A stretch of 64,000 nucleotides of DNA from Tillus elongatus (taxonomy: Eukaryota; Arthropoda; Insecta; Coleoptera; Cleridae): positions 196,169,907-196,233,906 of the forward strand of contig OZ023262.1 of NCBI GenBank assembly GCA_964006375.1. The letters are read 5' to 3'. Below the pieces are notes generated by a model. It did not search any database and was not told the DNA's origin. It saw only the letters and a program-made list of their open reading frames with translations. Positions 29,560-39,833 of this stretch are shown here, one piece after another. Position numbers and translations under genes: made by a program. Position 1 is the stretch's first letter. Each line of letters begins with the position of its first letter.

Positions 29560-30226
29560 AATTGATAATCAATGAGACCTATTATTTCGGCTATAGATTC
29601 TCCGACATATAATCTAGTGAAGTTGCTGTCAAATGAGTTTAAAAGGTTGCCTGTTGAACAAAAAACTTATTCAATGTCAAATTCATTTGACATCATTAAT
29701 AAAGTTAAAGATGTTTAATTAGTTGGTGCGTCTTTCTTTCCTACCGTGCCCACGAAACAAATCTTAACGTATTTAAAATAAATTTTTGAAATTGAACAAC
29801 ATAAGAGAGGCTTGCAAAGAATATTTTATTTATATTTTTCAATTTAACGAGTTTTTTGAACAAACTGAAGGCTCGGCAACAGGCAACCTACCCTCTACAT
29901 TCATTGCGAACCTTTTCATGAGTAGATTTGAGACGGATTTATAAAATGAAAGTGAATGTTTTCCTAGAGTATGATTTTCTTATGTGGACGATATTTTTGC
30001 AGTGTTCAACACAAATATATGCAAAGCAGATGATTTTATTAAAAGACTTAACTGTCAATTTGGTTCAATAAAATTCACCCACGAATTAGAAGTTAACAGT
30101 AAGCTTCTTTTTCTAGATGTACTAGTTATTAAAAATAATTACTCCCTTGAATTCCATATCCACATTCCAAATGACTCACATCGTACGTTTGCACGAAGAA
30201 CGGCCGGGTTAAATTTAACAGATTAA
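29560..30226 (+). pseudogene. PLE reverse transcriptase relic
   Basis: Frames read MRPIISAIDSPTYNLVKLLS (RT motif 3 region), then TEGSATGNLPSTFIANLFMS with RFETDL (motif B block), then YVDDIFAVFNTNICKADDF at about 29979-30036 (motif C with the catalytic pair DD) and LFLDVLVIKNN (motif D/E). This order is typical of Penelope-type RTs. Stops and frame changes occur near 29717, 29780 and 29941. The frame ends at 30226, 36 bp before the inserted transposon. Confidence 0.75.
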
Positions 30227-30721
30227 TAAAATTTTCCTTAAGTAAAAGTCGATATAGTATATAGGGTGGTGCATTAAAAACGAAACAGACCGATTTGCGC
30301 CCACATATTTTTTTTAAGAAACGCAGAAACACGTCAATTTTAATATTTAGGGGGACATGTTTTGACATAAAACTAAACTTTGTCACATCAACCCCTTAAG
30401 GGTGGTGATAACAACCATACAATAAATAGGGAACATGGGTCGAGTGTTACATCATTTGAAAGCTCTTTCTTTTCTGAATTCAGCACACAAATTTTTTTGG
30501 AAGTTTTATCAACTCGTTTAAAAATTATTCACAGTTGAAGATGCAAAAACGCATTTCACTCATTCCGATAAGAAATGTGCTGATGGTCAATGTTTTGTTG
30601 GTTTGTAAACAAAAAATTGACTATCAGAATATTTCTTATCAGAATGAGAGAAATGCGGTTTATTATTTCAGTTTATCGGTCGGTTTGATACTTGATAGTA
30701 CTACCGAAAATTAATTTCACA

Positions 30722-31036
30722 ATGGTGTATTCTGTAGAAGAAAAAGTTGAAATAATTACTCTTTTTTTTAAAAACGATGACTGTGCCAACCGTACCGCAA
30801 ATTTGTTTAAAGAACGACATCCGAACAGACATGTTAACAGAAAATACATTTTAGAGTTAGTTGAAAAGTTACGACAAAGTGGTTCAGTAGCTAACAAAAA
30901 ACGGGATCCTGAACGTGAATCTGGTTAGAAATGAGACTACTGAGATTGAAGTTTTAGGACAAATCGCCGCAGACCCAAATTTGAGCACGAGAAAATTGGC
31001 CACTGTTTCAAACAACAAAAGAATAACTATTCAGCG

Positions 31037-31090
<54 letters not shown>

Positions 31091-31835
31091 TAAATTTCAC
31101 CCGTATAAAATTTTTGTACAACAACTGAATGAAGATGATTTTGATCGGCGGCTGGAGTTTTGTGAAGTTATAACTGCACGAATAGCTGATAACGGGAACT
31201 TTCTGTTCAATGTCTGTTTTTCAGACGAGTGTACGTTTTTATTAAACTCTACAGTCAATCGTCATAATTGTCGTTATTGGGCAGATAATAATCCAAGAAA
31301 TTTTCACGAAGTCCACACTCAAACTCCACAGACATTGAATGTCTGGACTGGCAGTTTTGGAGACGTTTTAATCGGATCAATTTTTCTTGATGGCAATTTG
31401 AGTGGCGAAACGTATTTGGAGTTACTAGAAGATATCGTTTAACCTCTACTAATTGACATTGTTGAAAATGATGATCGCTATCAAGAAAATCAATTAGTGT
31501 TTCAACAAGATGGAGCTTCTCCGCATTTTTCACAACGTGTTAGGGAGTTTTTGAACAGTGAGTTTCCAGAGCGATGGATTGTGCGTAAAGGTGCTATTGA
31601 GTGGCCCCCTAGGTCACCGGATTTAACTCCTTTAGACTTCTTTCTATAGGGACATTTAAAGAGTAGAATTTTCGAAACAGAATCGGAGTCTCTGGAAGAA
31701 TTACGACGAGGCATTGTTGAAGAATGCCGTCTAATAACTACACAAATGCTCCAGAATGTCAGAGCTCGTTTAGAAAAAAAATTGTATATTTGTATGGAAG
31801 CTGGTGGTCAACACTTTGAACACTTACTTAACTGA
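30722..31835 (+). pseudogene. TcD41 transposase with TA array insertion (copy 3)
   Basis: Start ATG at 30722, then MVYSVEEKVEIITLFF and the DUF4817-like region. A small deletion near 30920 shifts frame (ERESG stop, then NLVRNETTEIEV). At 31042-31088 the bases that encode ILKHH in copy 2 are replaced by a TA array that stays open as YIYIYI, and the protein continues HKFHPYKI. The first catalytic block FSDECTFLL is intact at 31218-31244. A TAA at 31440-31442 interrupts DIV-PLL. QQDGASPHF follows at 31505-31530, then SPDLTPLDFFL, where TGG is now TAG (31647-31649). The end is GGQHFEHLLN at about 31835. Confidence 0.85.
31042..31088. repeat. (TA)n array inside transposase coding region
   Basis: 47 bp of TA replacing a GAATATTGAAGCATCAT-type sequence seen in copies 1 and 2; the reading frame across it is open. 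Confidence 0.95.
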
Positions 31836-31975
31836 ATAAACAATTTTGAACGTTTGGTTTTGTTTTGTAGTTTTTTTTTAACGAAAAATTGACTAATTTG
31901 TGCATTTCTTATCACAATGAATGAAATACGTTCTTGCAACTTCAACTGTGAATAATTTTTAAACGAGTTGCTAAA

Positions 31976-32285
31976 ACATGTCTGTTCGGATGTAGTTCTT
32001 CTTTGGATATTTGAAAGAGTGGCCAATTTTCTCGTGCTCAAAGTTGGGTCTGCTGCAATTTGTTCTAAAACTTCTCGGTAGTCTCATTTCTAACCGGAAA
32101 TTCACGTTCAGGATCGCGATTTTTGTTGGCTACTGAACCACTTTGTCGAAACTTTGCAACTAACTCAAAAATGTATTTTCTGTTAACATGTCTGTTCGGA
32201 TGTCGTTCATGAAACAAATTTGCGGTACGCTTGGCACAGTCATCGTTGTTGAAAAAAGAGTAATTATTTCAACTCTTTCTTCCTC
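31976..32285 (-). pseudogene. Inverted N-terminal fragment of TcD41 transposase
   Basis: Minus strand gives EEERVEIITLFS near 32285-32250, then the RHPNRHVNRKYIFELV-like region, and LSTRKLATLSNIQRRT at about 32045-32000. It ends at the internal junction. It is part of the composite copy 3 and has lost the whole catalytic domain. Confidence 0.75.
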
Positions 32286-32763
32286 AGAATACACCATTGT
32301 GAAATTAATTTTCGGTAGTACTATCAAGTATCAAATCGACCGATAACTGAAATAATAAACCGCATGTCTCTCATTCCGATAAGAAATGTTCTGATAGTCA
32401 ATTTTTTGTTTATAAACTAACGAACCATTGACTATCAGCACATTTCTTATCGGAATGAGTGAAATGCGGTTTTGCATTTTCAACTGTGAATAATTTTTAA
32501 ATGAGTTAATAAAACTCCCAACAAAATTAATGTGCTGAATTCATAAAAGAAAGAGCTTTCAAATGATGTAACACTCGACCCATGTTCCCTATATAAAATA
32601 TAAGGGTTGTTATGACCACCCTTAAGGAGTTGATGTGACAGAGTTGAGTTTTATGTCAAAACATGTCCCCCTCAATATTAAAATTGACGTGTTTCAGCGT
32701 TTTTTAAAAAAATATTCTCTGGACGCAAATCGGTCTGTTTCGTTTTCAATGCGCAACCCTGTA

Positions 32764-33321
32764 TAATTAGAATACATTAAAAACGTGGCTAAATATAACG
32801 GATATTCGGATTGCTTAGTGAAAAAACTAACTAGTAGACACAGAACAATAAAAACTTTGGCGGAATGGACGACATTCAGGAAAGACAAAATAGAGAAAAA
32901 AATTGTTTGCCTACCTAGACAGGTTGTAAATATTGTAAACTTAAATACGTTGGGTAGACTAAGAAAACCATTAAGACTAGATTTCGTGGCACAGCTGAGA
33001 TACGGTAGTGTAGACAAGTCACGCGTGGCACAACATATTTGGAAGAATAACCACCACATGGATAAAGAACATCTGAAACTTATCAAAGGTGCTAGACAGC
33101 CAGCGAAGCTAGATTTGTACGAAAGTATTTATATTTCTAAGGCAATAAAAAACAAAAGCTCCTTAAACCGAGCGCCGCCCCCGATCTATAGTCATTGTTT
33201 GCCCTCTGTGTCTGATACAGATAAAATATTCCGAAGCTTGCCAGGTAAAGTTATAAAGGAAGTTAAAAAATCTCGTCCGGCAATAAAGATACAATACACA
33301 GAAAATTTGCCTGCGATTTAG
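32764..33321 (+). pseudogene. PLE C-terminal region with degenerate GIY-YIG domain
   Basis: Open frame beginning before MAKYNGYSDCLVKKLTSR. NGYSDCLVKKL fits the PLE thumb block. LNTLGRLRKPLRLDFVAQL aligns with the YIGQTxRSxxxRFKEH part of GIY-YIG, with Tyr, Ile and His replaced. SRVAQHIWKNNHHMD matches the SxxAxHxxxxNH block, and the tail LDLYESIYISKA ... LNRAPPPI follows. The GIY half is missing or unrecognisable. It stops with TAG at 33319-33321. The frame is open for about 180 codons, but the nuclease motif is broken. Confidence 0.65.
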
Positions 33322-33412
33322 TCTCCTTCTCGGTATCGGTCTCTACCCAAAACTCGGTATAATAGGTGATGTTTAGTAGTAAGTAGTTTATATCTTTTCA
33401 TCCTCTGATGTC

Positions 33413-33442
33413 GCTAACCTTGTTAGTGAAAGGATCGTCAGG
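33413..33442 (+). other. Hammerhead-like motif (PLE 3' region)
   Basis: CTGATGTC, stem GCTAAC/GTTAGT with loop CTT, then GAAAG. Resembles the hammerhead catalytic core (CUGANGA, stem II, GAAA) reported in PLE terminal repeats, with changes in both conserved boxes and an extra base before stem II. Likely inactive here. Confidence 0.4.
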
Positions 33443-33537
33443 TCTTTAAAAAGATGTGTTGTGTTGGTAACTTCCATAATAATGGACATATCGGGTATGT
33501 CATACTAGTGTGCCATCCTGTAAATATTACTCTACTA

Positions 33538-34567
33538 AACCTTGAATGAAAAGGCCTCTCACCAGACAACAAATTTATTCATTTAATCACTTCTCAACGT
33601 GTCAGCGTCTCAGAAAAACATTAGTTTTTCCGGTAGACAATTGTGCACGTTAGGGCACAATGATGACAAGATATTCTCTACAGAAAATGTCAAAAGCTAA
33701 AGTCACACAGTAAAATGTTAACCAACAGTCAAGCTAAAATCTGAGAGAGCTACAAAATAACACAAGCAGATACAGTACACAAGCTAAACAACTATGTTAA
33801 AGCTAAAACATGCAATTAAAAGTCAAATTAAGCTAAGTATCAAAGCAAAATGAAAAGTGTTGACACCATTTACTCGAACAATTCTCAAAAATTGTACTTG
33901 AAACTATACAAACGGTTCAATAGGCCAAGACTTCATCCTTTGTATAGTTTCAAGTACAATTTTTGAGAATTGTTCAGGTAAGTGGTGTCCATTTTATTTT
34001 GTTCACTAGTAATTTTTTACAAATTTCTTTAAATTAGTGGTTCTCATTGGGTTTCTGCTTGATTGTGCCTGCCTGATTGTGTTGTTTGACCTGTCAGCTT
34101 TACTCATTGGCCTGCTTTGTTTTCTACAATAGACTTTAATACTTAATTGTATCAGACATTAGACATTTGCAATATTGTGGCTTTCAACGCTTTTCATTTT
34201 GCTTTGATGCGTGGCTTAATTTGACTTTTAATTGCATGTTTTAGCTATAACATAGTTTTTTAGCTTGTGTTACTGTATCTGCTTGTGTTACTTTGTAGCT
34301 ATCTCAGATTTTAGCGTGACTGTTGGTTAACCTTTTACTGTGTGACTTGTGATTTTAGCTTTTGACATTTTCTGTAGAGAATATCCTGTCATCATTGTGC
34401 TCTAACGTGCACAATTGCCTACCGGAAAAACTAATGTTTTTCTGACACACATTCTTATTGTGATTATAGATTTATCCCTTGAGGATTACCTCTTGGAGGT
34501 CGAAACGCGTTGGGAAGTGATTAAATGAATACATTTGTTGTCTGGTGAGAGGCCTTTTCATTCAATG
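33538..34567. repeat. 1-kb foldback of PLE-terminus-like sequence
   Basis: Inverted repeat. The left side has GGCCTCTCACCAGACAACAA, TTTCCGGTAGACAATTGTGC and TCTACAGAAAATGTCAAAAG. The same blocks appear inverted at 34190-34567. At the centre is a perfect 37-bp hairpin (33876-33912 and 33939-33975, loop 26 nt). The right arm is longer and includes CCTTGAGGATTACC and GGTCGAAACGCGTTGGG, a sequence type common at PLE ends. A single related arm lies at 40860-41260. Confidence 0.8.
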
Positions 34568-35361
34568 TTTAGTGATGCCTATCCCAGACTGTGTGACGTT
34601 CAGAAATGAATATTACTTTAGGTTGTAAAAGAAGATATCAAAATTGTGCAACAGCTGTAGCAGCACATAAATAACAGATACTACAGAGATTTAGATCTAT
34701 ATAATATATTTCAGTTTTTTCTTAATAGAATCAAAGTCGAGTCTGTATCATGGGTAGGAAGTTCATAAAATTTTATTGAAATTTCGATCCGAATCTACCT
34801 TCTTCTGTGGAATGCTGATCTATAACCCGATCGCTTTGGACAATTTGTTGCCCAGCCTACGGGTAGATATAATAGAGTACGGTTCAAACAAGGTACCTAT
34901 TTAATTTTTGAAAATAAACCATATGGTAATTATAATGTTACATTCTATACTTGATTGCTTCAGTTTCTTTTATGATTTTCTTCTTTGAAATAGCCTATTT
35001 ATCTCGTCGGTAGACCGACAGACTTTATTGAAATTGATGTGATTTTTTTGATTAATGTACCTAGTTTATTATCTCGTAGTTTACTTTAATGTAATGTTCC
35101 ACAAAATCAATCGTGTGCTTCTAATTGATGTTAATGTGGCGTGTAATAACAAGTAACTTAGAAGATTCCGCCGAAGAGCACTTAAACACTTAGTATTCGG
35201 TGTGCTTTAAAGCAAAATAGCAATTATTCATAATTATTTTTTATCGCAATAAAAAAAACACCTGACTTGTTTTATAAAAAGTCAAGTTATTACATTTCTT
35301 GTGACTCTCAATTTAAACAATGAAAATAACATAAGTTTACTAGACTACTTCATTAATTGTT
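34568..35361. other. AT-rich non-coding stretch
   Basis: No gene, array or element end recognised. Confidence 0.4.
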
Positions 35362-35396
35362 TTTAGCGAATTAAAAAAAATTCGCTAATGAGGAGA

Positions 35397-35492
<96 letters not shown>

Positions 35493-35760
35493 ACCGATAG
35501 CTCAAAAAATAATGACCAATCTTGATCAAACTAGGTAAGTACCTTCCTTTTGCAAGTGGCTTGAATAAGTTCGTTAGGCAGGAAAATCGGACCAGGTTTT
35601 CCCGGAAAATTTTGTGTTTTCCTTCTAAAAAAATTCATATCTCCGGAAATAATAAAGTGAGGGCAACCAAATTTGACATGCGTGTTTGTATTAGAAAGAA
35701 TCAACTCTGTACCAAAATTTAGGTCTCTGTTAATTGCAATTATTGTCGTAGCTGTGCTCT
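35362..35760 (+). repeat. Rep-A copy with (TA)n core, left module shortened
   Basis: Head hairpin TTAGCGAATTAAAAAAAATT-CGCTAA, AATGAGGAGATCTG, TA array 35403-35489, then ATCCGACCGATAGCTCAAAA, AGTACCTTCCTTTTGCAAGT and GGTTTTCCCGGAAAATTTTG. Most of the left module between AGGAGATC and the array is deleted. Confidence 0.8.
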
Positions 35761-35803
35761 AAAACTGTTCCGAACGTAACTGTAAATAAAAAATAAAAAA
35801 GTT

Positions 35804-36490
35804 ATGCTTACTATACCAGAACGGATCTACCCAATTCAGTTTTATGGAATTGGTGAATTATCTATTCCATTGGTTATCAGACTATTTCATATGAAGTTTC
35901 CGAAAACAGTTCGGGTCCAGTCTACGGTATACCGACTGCTTAAAAAAATTGTCACTAACGGACTGTAAAAAAAAGAAGAACTTTGAGATGACGTAGGTAC
36001 TCTGGTAGCAATGTTTGGTTTGCCGTTTCTTGATATTGTGGTGTAATTAGGCCAGATTTTATTGAGGGTAAACTTAATCAACATTTTTATTTAAATATTT
36101 TGAATTAGTTTTTGGATGAACAGCCATACGAATCAAGATTCTTTTCATATTTCCAACACGACGGTTCTCACGCCCGCTCGACATTTCGGGTATGAGAATG
36201 GCTGAATAAAAATTTTCAAGAAAAATGGAGAGCCCACGCTGGCTCTATTTTGTGGCAGCCCAAATCTCCGGCACTAACAATCATGAATTTTGATTTTTGG
36301 GGCCGGTTCAAACAAATAGTATATTCAAATAGGCTTCCAAATGACGTGTAAGTATTGAAAAATCGCGATAAATTATATTTCCCCTGAGGAGATTCAAGCA
36401 GCTCTCATTGTATTTTGAAAAAAAAATTCAAGAATGGGCGCATAAAGGTGGCGGACTTATTGAAGAGATTAATATTTCAGTTGATGTTAG
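35804..36490 (+). pseudogene. DD41D-like transposase relic, second lineage
   Basis: ATG at 35804 gives MLTIPERIYPIQFYGIGELS and VIRLFHMKFPKTVRVQSTV with YRLLKKIV, a DUF4817-like helix-turn-helix start different from TcD41. The middle is deleted to GSNVWFAVS, then FQHDGSHARS (second catalytic block, about 36157-36186) and WQPKSPALTIMNFDFWG (third block; the expected PLD Asp is Asn). Several stops. It is clearly a separate, older family of the same superfamily. No inverted ends were identified. Confidence 0.7.
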
Positions 36491-36634
36491 TATTGTTATG
36501 TTAGTACTGAAATACATTTATTTCTTGATGTTTGTATTTTCTTATTTTAATGTTCTAATTTCTTTAGTTATCTAAATCTCTAATAAGTACACTTTGAGAA
36601 AACCCAAATCACCACAACACTTATTTCAAAGACC

Positions 36635-36675
36635 TTACGATCGTTTCGTTGACAAAGTCAACATCTTCAGAGGAA
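36635..36675 (-). other. Hammerhead-like motif, minus strand
   Basis: Minus strand reads CTGAAGAT, perfect 6-bp stem GTTGAC/GTCAAC with TTT loop, then GAAACGATCG. Of the copies here this keeps both conserved boxes (CUGANGA and GAAA), with one extra U before stem II. Flanks match the repeat at 61440 (ACCCAAATCACCACAA). Confidence 0.5.
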
Positions 36676-37106
36676 GATAAATTCTAACTTACACAACTAG
36701 CTACATGTATTTATATCGCGTCAAAGTAAACGAACTAGTCCGAAGTAAAATTGTCGTCCAGGAACGATCGTTTGTTTATTGTGTGGTGAAACTACAAGGT
36801 CGAAGACCTGCTTTTTAATCTTCTGGTCGACATATTTATAAGCCCTTATCTAATATACGGATAATAGCTTTAAAGGAACCGAGATATTTAAAGAATCTGC
36901 ACGTTTCTTTTGGATCTAGAAATTTACTATGTGGATATTGGAACACGCCGACAAACATCTGGCTAGATAAACAACATCAACTTCGCTCATCTTTTTTAAA
37001 TAGAAAAACTAATACCGGGTGTTTGGCTCAACATGTTAACACTCTAACAAAAGATAAATAATTCAACTAAAATACTACACACAAACTGTATTTATATTGA
37101 TGCTAC

Positions 37107-37209
37107 TTCTTCGTGATAGTATTTATATTAAATTCATAGATAAAAACAAAACAAACAGATCTTTAAATCTATCTATCTATGAATTTAATATAAATACTAT
37201 CACGAAGAA
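37107..37209. repeat. Perfect 36-bp hairpin
   Basis: Arm 37107-37142 (TTCTTCGTGATAGTATTTAT...) is an exact inverted match to 37174-37209 around a 31-nt loop. No coding function is implied. Confidence 0.9.
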
Positions 37210-37216
37210 TTTTTTT

Positions 37217-37540
37217 TTAATGTCTATAATAAGGAGGGTGCGTGAAATTAAAATTATGCGAAATATCAAAGTAGTCTTCGGATTTTAAAATTTTGTATTC
37301 CTACTCACTTTTTCTTTCCGATCATCTTTTCTTAATAACACTCTTTCGTATCTCCTAGAAAAAAGGCACATTACTTTAAAAAATTAGTTTTTTCTAAATT
37401 TGCAAACGATACTTCATTTTCGGGAATTAAAATTATGACACAAATTATTTTCTATTCAAGCAGGGTCTAATCTCAGAAAATGAAGTTTCAGCTCAAAAAA
37501 TTACAGTTTTTTCACCTATTCATGCGTCTATCCGGGGACA

Positions 37541-37616
<76 letters not shown>

Positions 37617-37857
37617 TTTGCAAGAGATACCGACAAAATAAACGTGGGAATGGTAGAGGGAATTTTCGGTAACCGGGCAGTACAAGTTCTGTTTTGTTGG
37701 AACCACCCTCAATTGTAGAGGCCGATTACCTTCACAGAATATAAACACAGTTGTTGTCGTTAAACAATTGGAATTATTCACGCTTTGATGACGCCAACTT
37801 GGTTGGTGAAACAATTGTCGGTTTTGTTTTTTCAATGTGTTGTGGTGATTAAGGTTA
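37217..37857. repeat. B-repeat copy 1 (duplicated segment with TA array)
   Basis: Matches 39293-39833 closely: ATAAGGAGGGTGCGTG, CTTCGGATTTTAAAATTTTG, CCTATTCATGCGTCTATCC, TA array 37544-37615, CTTTGCAAGAGATACCGAC, GAGGCCGATTACCTTCACAG. At 37785-37812 there is a hammerhead-like motif (TTTGATGAC, GCCAAC/GTTGGT stem, GAAAC). Family unknown but PLE-terminus-like. Confidence 0.8.
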
Positions 37858-37913
37858 TTTGTCAAATGATGTGCTGTAAAATTGGTAACAATAAATATTA
37901 CTATTACTAATAT

Positions 37914-37954
<41 letters not shown>

Positions 37955-38235
37955 TATATAAACAGGAACCACTCAACGTTTCTTTCTGAAACGCTGTACT
38001 AGTAACAAACAGAATGCGGTTTATTTAAGGCGAATATTTTGACAGATCTGTGACTTCCGGTTAAACCGAAAGTTTCCACAATCTCCGTTTTTTTAAATGA
38101 AATACCTACTTTTTAGTGAATTTTCATTAAGAAAATCCACTAATAAAGAGGTCTCGGTGGTGAGACTTTCGGAAAATTTTTTCAAATGAGCGCGAATAGG
38201 GCCTCTGGAACCCATTTCCATGGTCAGTTAAAATG

Positions 38236-38321
<86 letters not shown>

Positions 38322-39250
38322 AACCGATAACTCAAAAAATACTTCACTGATTTGGACCAAATTTGGAAATTACCCCTATTTTGCTAATGGCTTGGATGAG
38401 TTCGTTCATCTAATTTTAATGGCCAATTTTTCCTAATAAAAAATTAAAATATATTTTTTAAAACAAAATATCTGCCAAATTGCCCAAGTGATTCAAACGA
38501 ATATTTACAACTTAAAAGAACATGGACAGACGTGGTTGTGTACTAATTTTCAAATCGTTTGATCAAAGGAAAATAAAGTTATTCGAAATTAATAATAAAA
38601 TAATACTCGACATCATCATCTGGAGAACGTTGTAACAGATACGACAAGGACACCATCACGGTGCAGGACCTGGTAGTATGTTGTCACGATAGCTCTAGTT
38701 TACACACAATTTTATAGATAGAGCTGTGTATAATGTACACACAACTAGCGATTCTGTAAATTGTCAACCTTGAACCATTTCTTTCCTAATATCCGGACAA
38801 AGTTTGCGTCCAAAAGCGCTAAATTTTAGCATGCGAAATTATATTATAAATAAAAAATTTCGGGACGCAGCAAGTGCATTATAGTAGTGAATTTTCATAG
38901 GAATTGTACACTATTAGTAAGATATATTATTAAAACAAATTCTTTAAATTTAAATGGACTTTGGAGATCGGTTTTAGAGTCCCAGTTAGCGACTATTTGA
39001 AAAAGTTTACATTCTATATGGAGCTAAAAAATTAAAATTTGGTCTTAGATATAATATGTATGTACTGCAAGTGCCTTTAAAAAAATTTTGTTACAAATTT
39101 CATTAAAGTTACAAAAGTTTTTCAGAAAAAAATTGATTATTTACAAATTATAAAAATGGCAGGTCAGGTCAGGTCAGGCCAGGTCGGGTTTTCCTTATTA
39201 ATTCCTTGGATGGTTTTGTTTTAGTCAACCATCCAGTTTTTGCAAACAAT
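37858..39250 (+). repeat. A-duplication copy 1 (includes a Rep-A copy)
   Basis: Direct duplicate of 41595-42985. It carries GTCAAATGATGTGCTGTAAA, TA array 37917-37960, AACAGGAACCACTCAACGTT, a Rep-A head and left module (38092-38241), TA array 38242-38319, right module, AACATGGACAGACGTGGTTG, and a GGGACGCAGCAAGTGCATTA end at about 38870. The two copies differ by substitutions and by array length. Confidence 0.85.
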
Positions 39251-39292
39251 AAACAACAAACGGGGAACTTTTGTTAACGAAAATTTTTAATG

Positions 39293-39493
39293 TCTCTAAT
39301 AAGGAGGGTACGTGGAATTAAAATTATGCGAAATATCAAAATAGTCTTCGGATTTTAAAATTTTGTATTCCTACTTAGTTCTTCTTTCCGATCATCTTTT
39401 CTTAATAATACTTTTTCGTATCTCCTAGAGAAAAGCAACTTTACTTTAAAAAATTACAGTTTTTTCACCTATTCATGCGTCGATCCTGGGACA

Positions 39494-39589
<96 letters not shown>

Positions 39590-39833
39590 TTTGCAAGAGA
39601 TACCGTCAAAATAAACGTGGTAATGGTAGAGGGAATTTTCGGTAACCGTGCAGTACAACTTTTGTTTTGTTGGAACCACCCTCAATTGTAGAGGCCGATT
39701 ACCTTCACAGAATATAAACACAGTTGTTGTCGTCAAACATTTAGAATTATTCACCCTTTGATGACGCCAACTTGGTTGGTAAAACAATTGTCGTTTTTTT
39801 TTAATGTGTTGCGGAGATTTAGATTCTCCAAGT
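39293..39833. repeat. B-repeat copy 2
   Basis: Same order as copy 1, with TA array 39497-39588 and hammerhead-like segment at 39756-39785 (GAAAC changed to AAAAC). It then continues into GATTCTCCAAGTGTTAC and TTTCAATCTTCACTTAG, also found at 62183-62237. Confidence 0.8.

Larger units (their letters stand above)
30262..32761 (+). mobile_element. TcD41 copy 3, composite with two inverted 5' ends
   Basis: The left end (TA, then TAGGGTGGTGCATTAAAAACG) to about 31975 follows the normal element order. From about 31976 to 32761 the sequence is the reverse complement of the element's 5' part, including N-terminal transposase codons and subterminal hairpin (32365-32475), ending GCGCAACCCTG before TA. 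So the right inverted repeat has been replaced by an inverted left end. A 19-bp piece (ACATGTCTGTTCGGATGT) occurs at the junction and again at 32187, marking the rearrangement. Confidence 0.85.
29520..33460 (+). mobile_element. Penelope-like element 3, split by TcD41 copy 3
   Basis: RT half before 30261 and C-terminal half after 32762 belong to one PLE type on the same strand, with the 2.5-kb TcD41 element between them at a TA site. The 3' untranslated part to about 33460 carries a hammerhead-like motif (33413-33442) of a kind recurring in this window. The element is heavily degraded. Confidence 0.7.
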
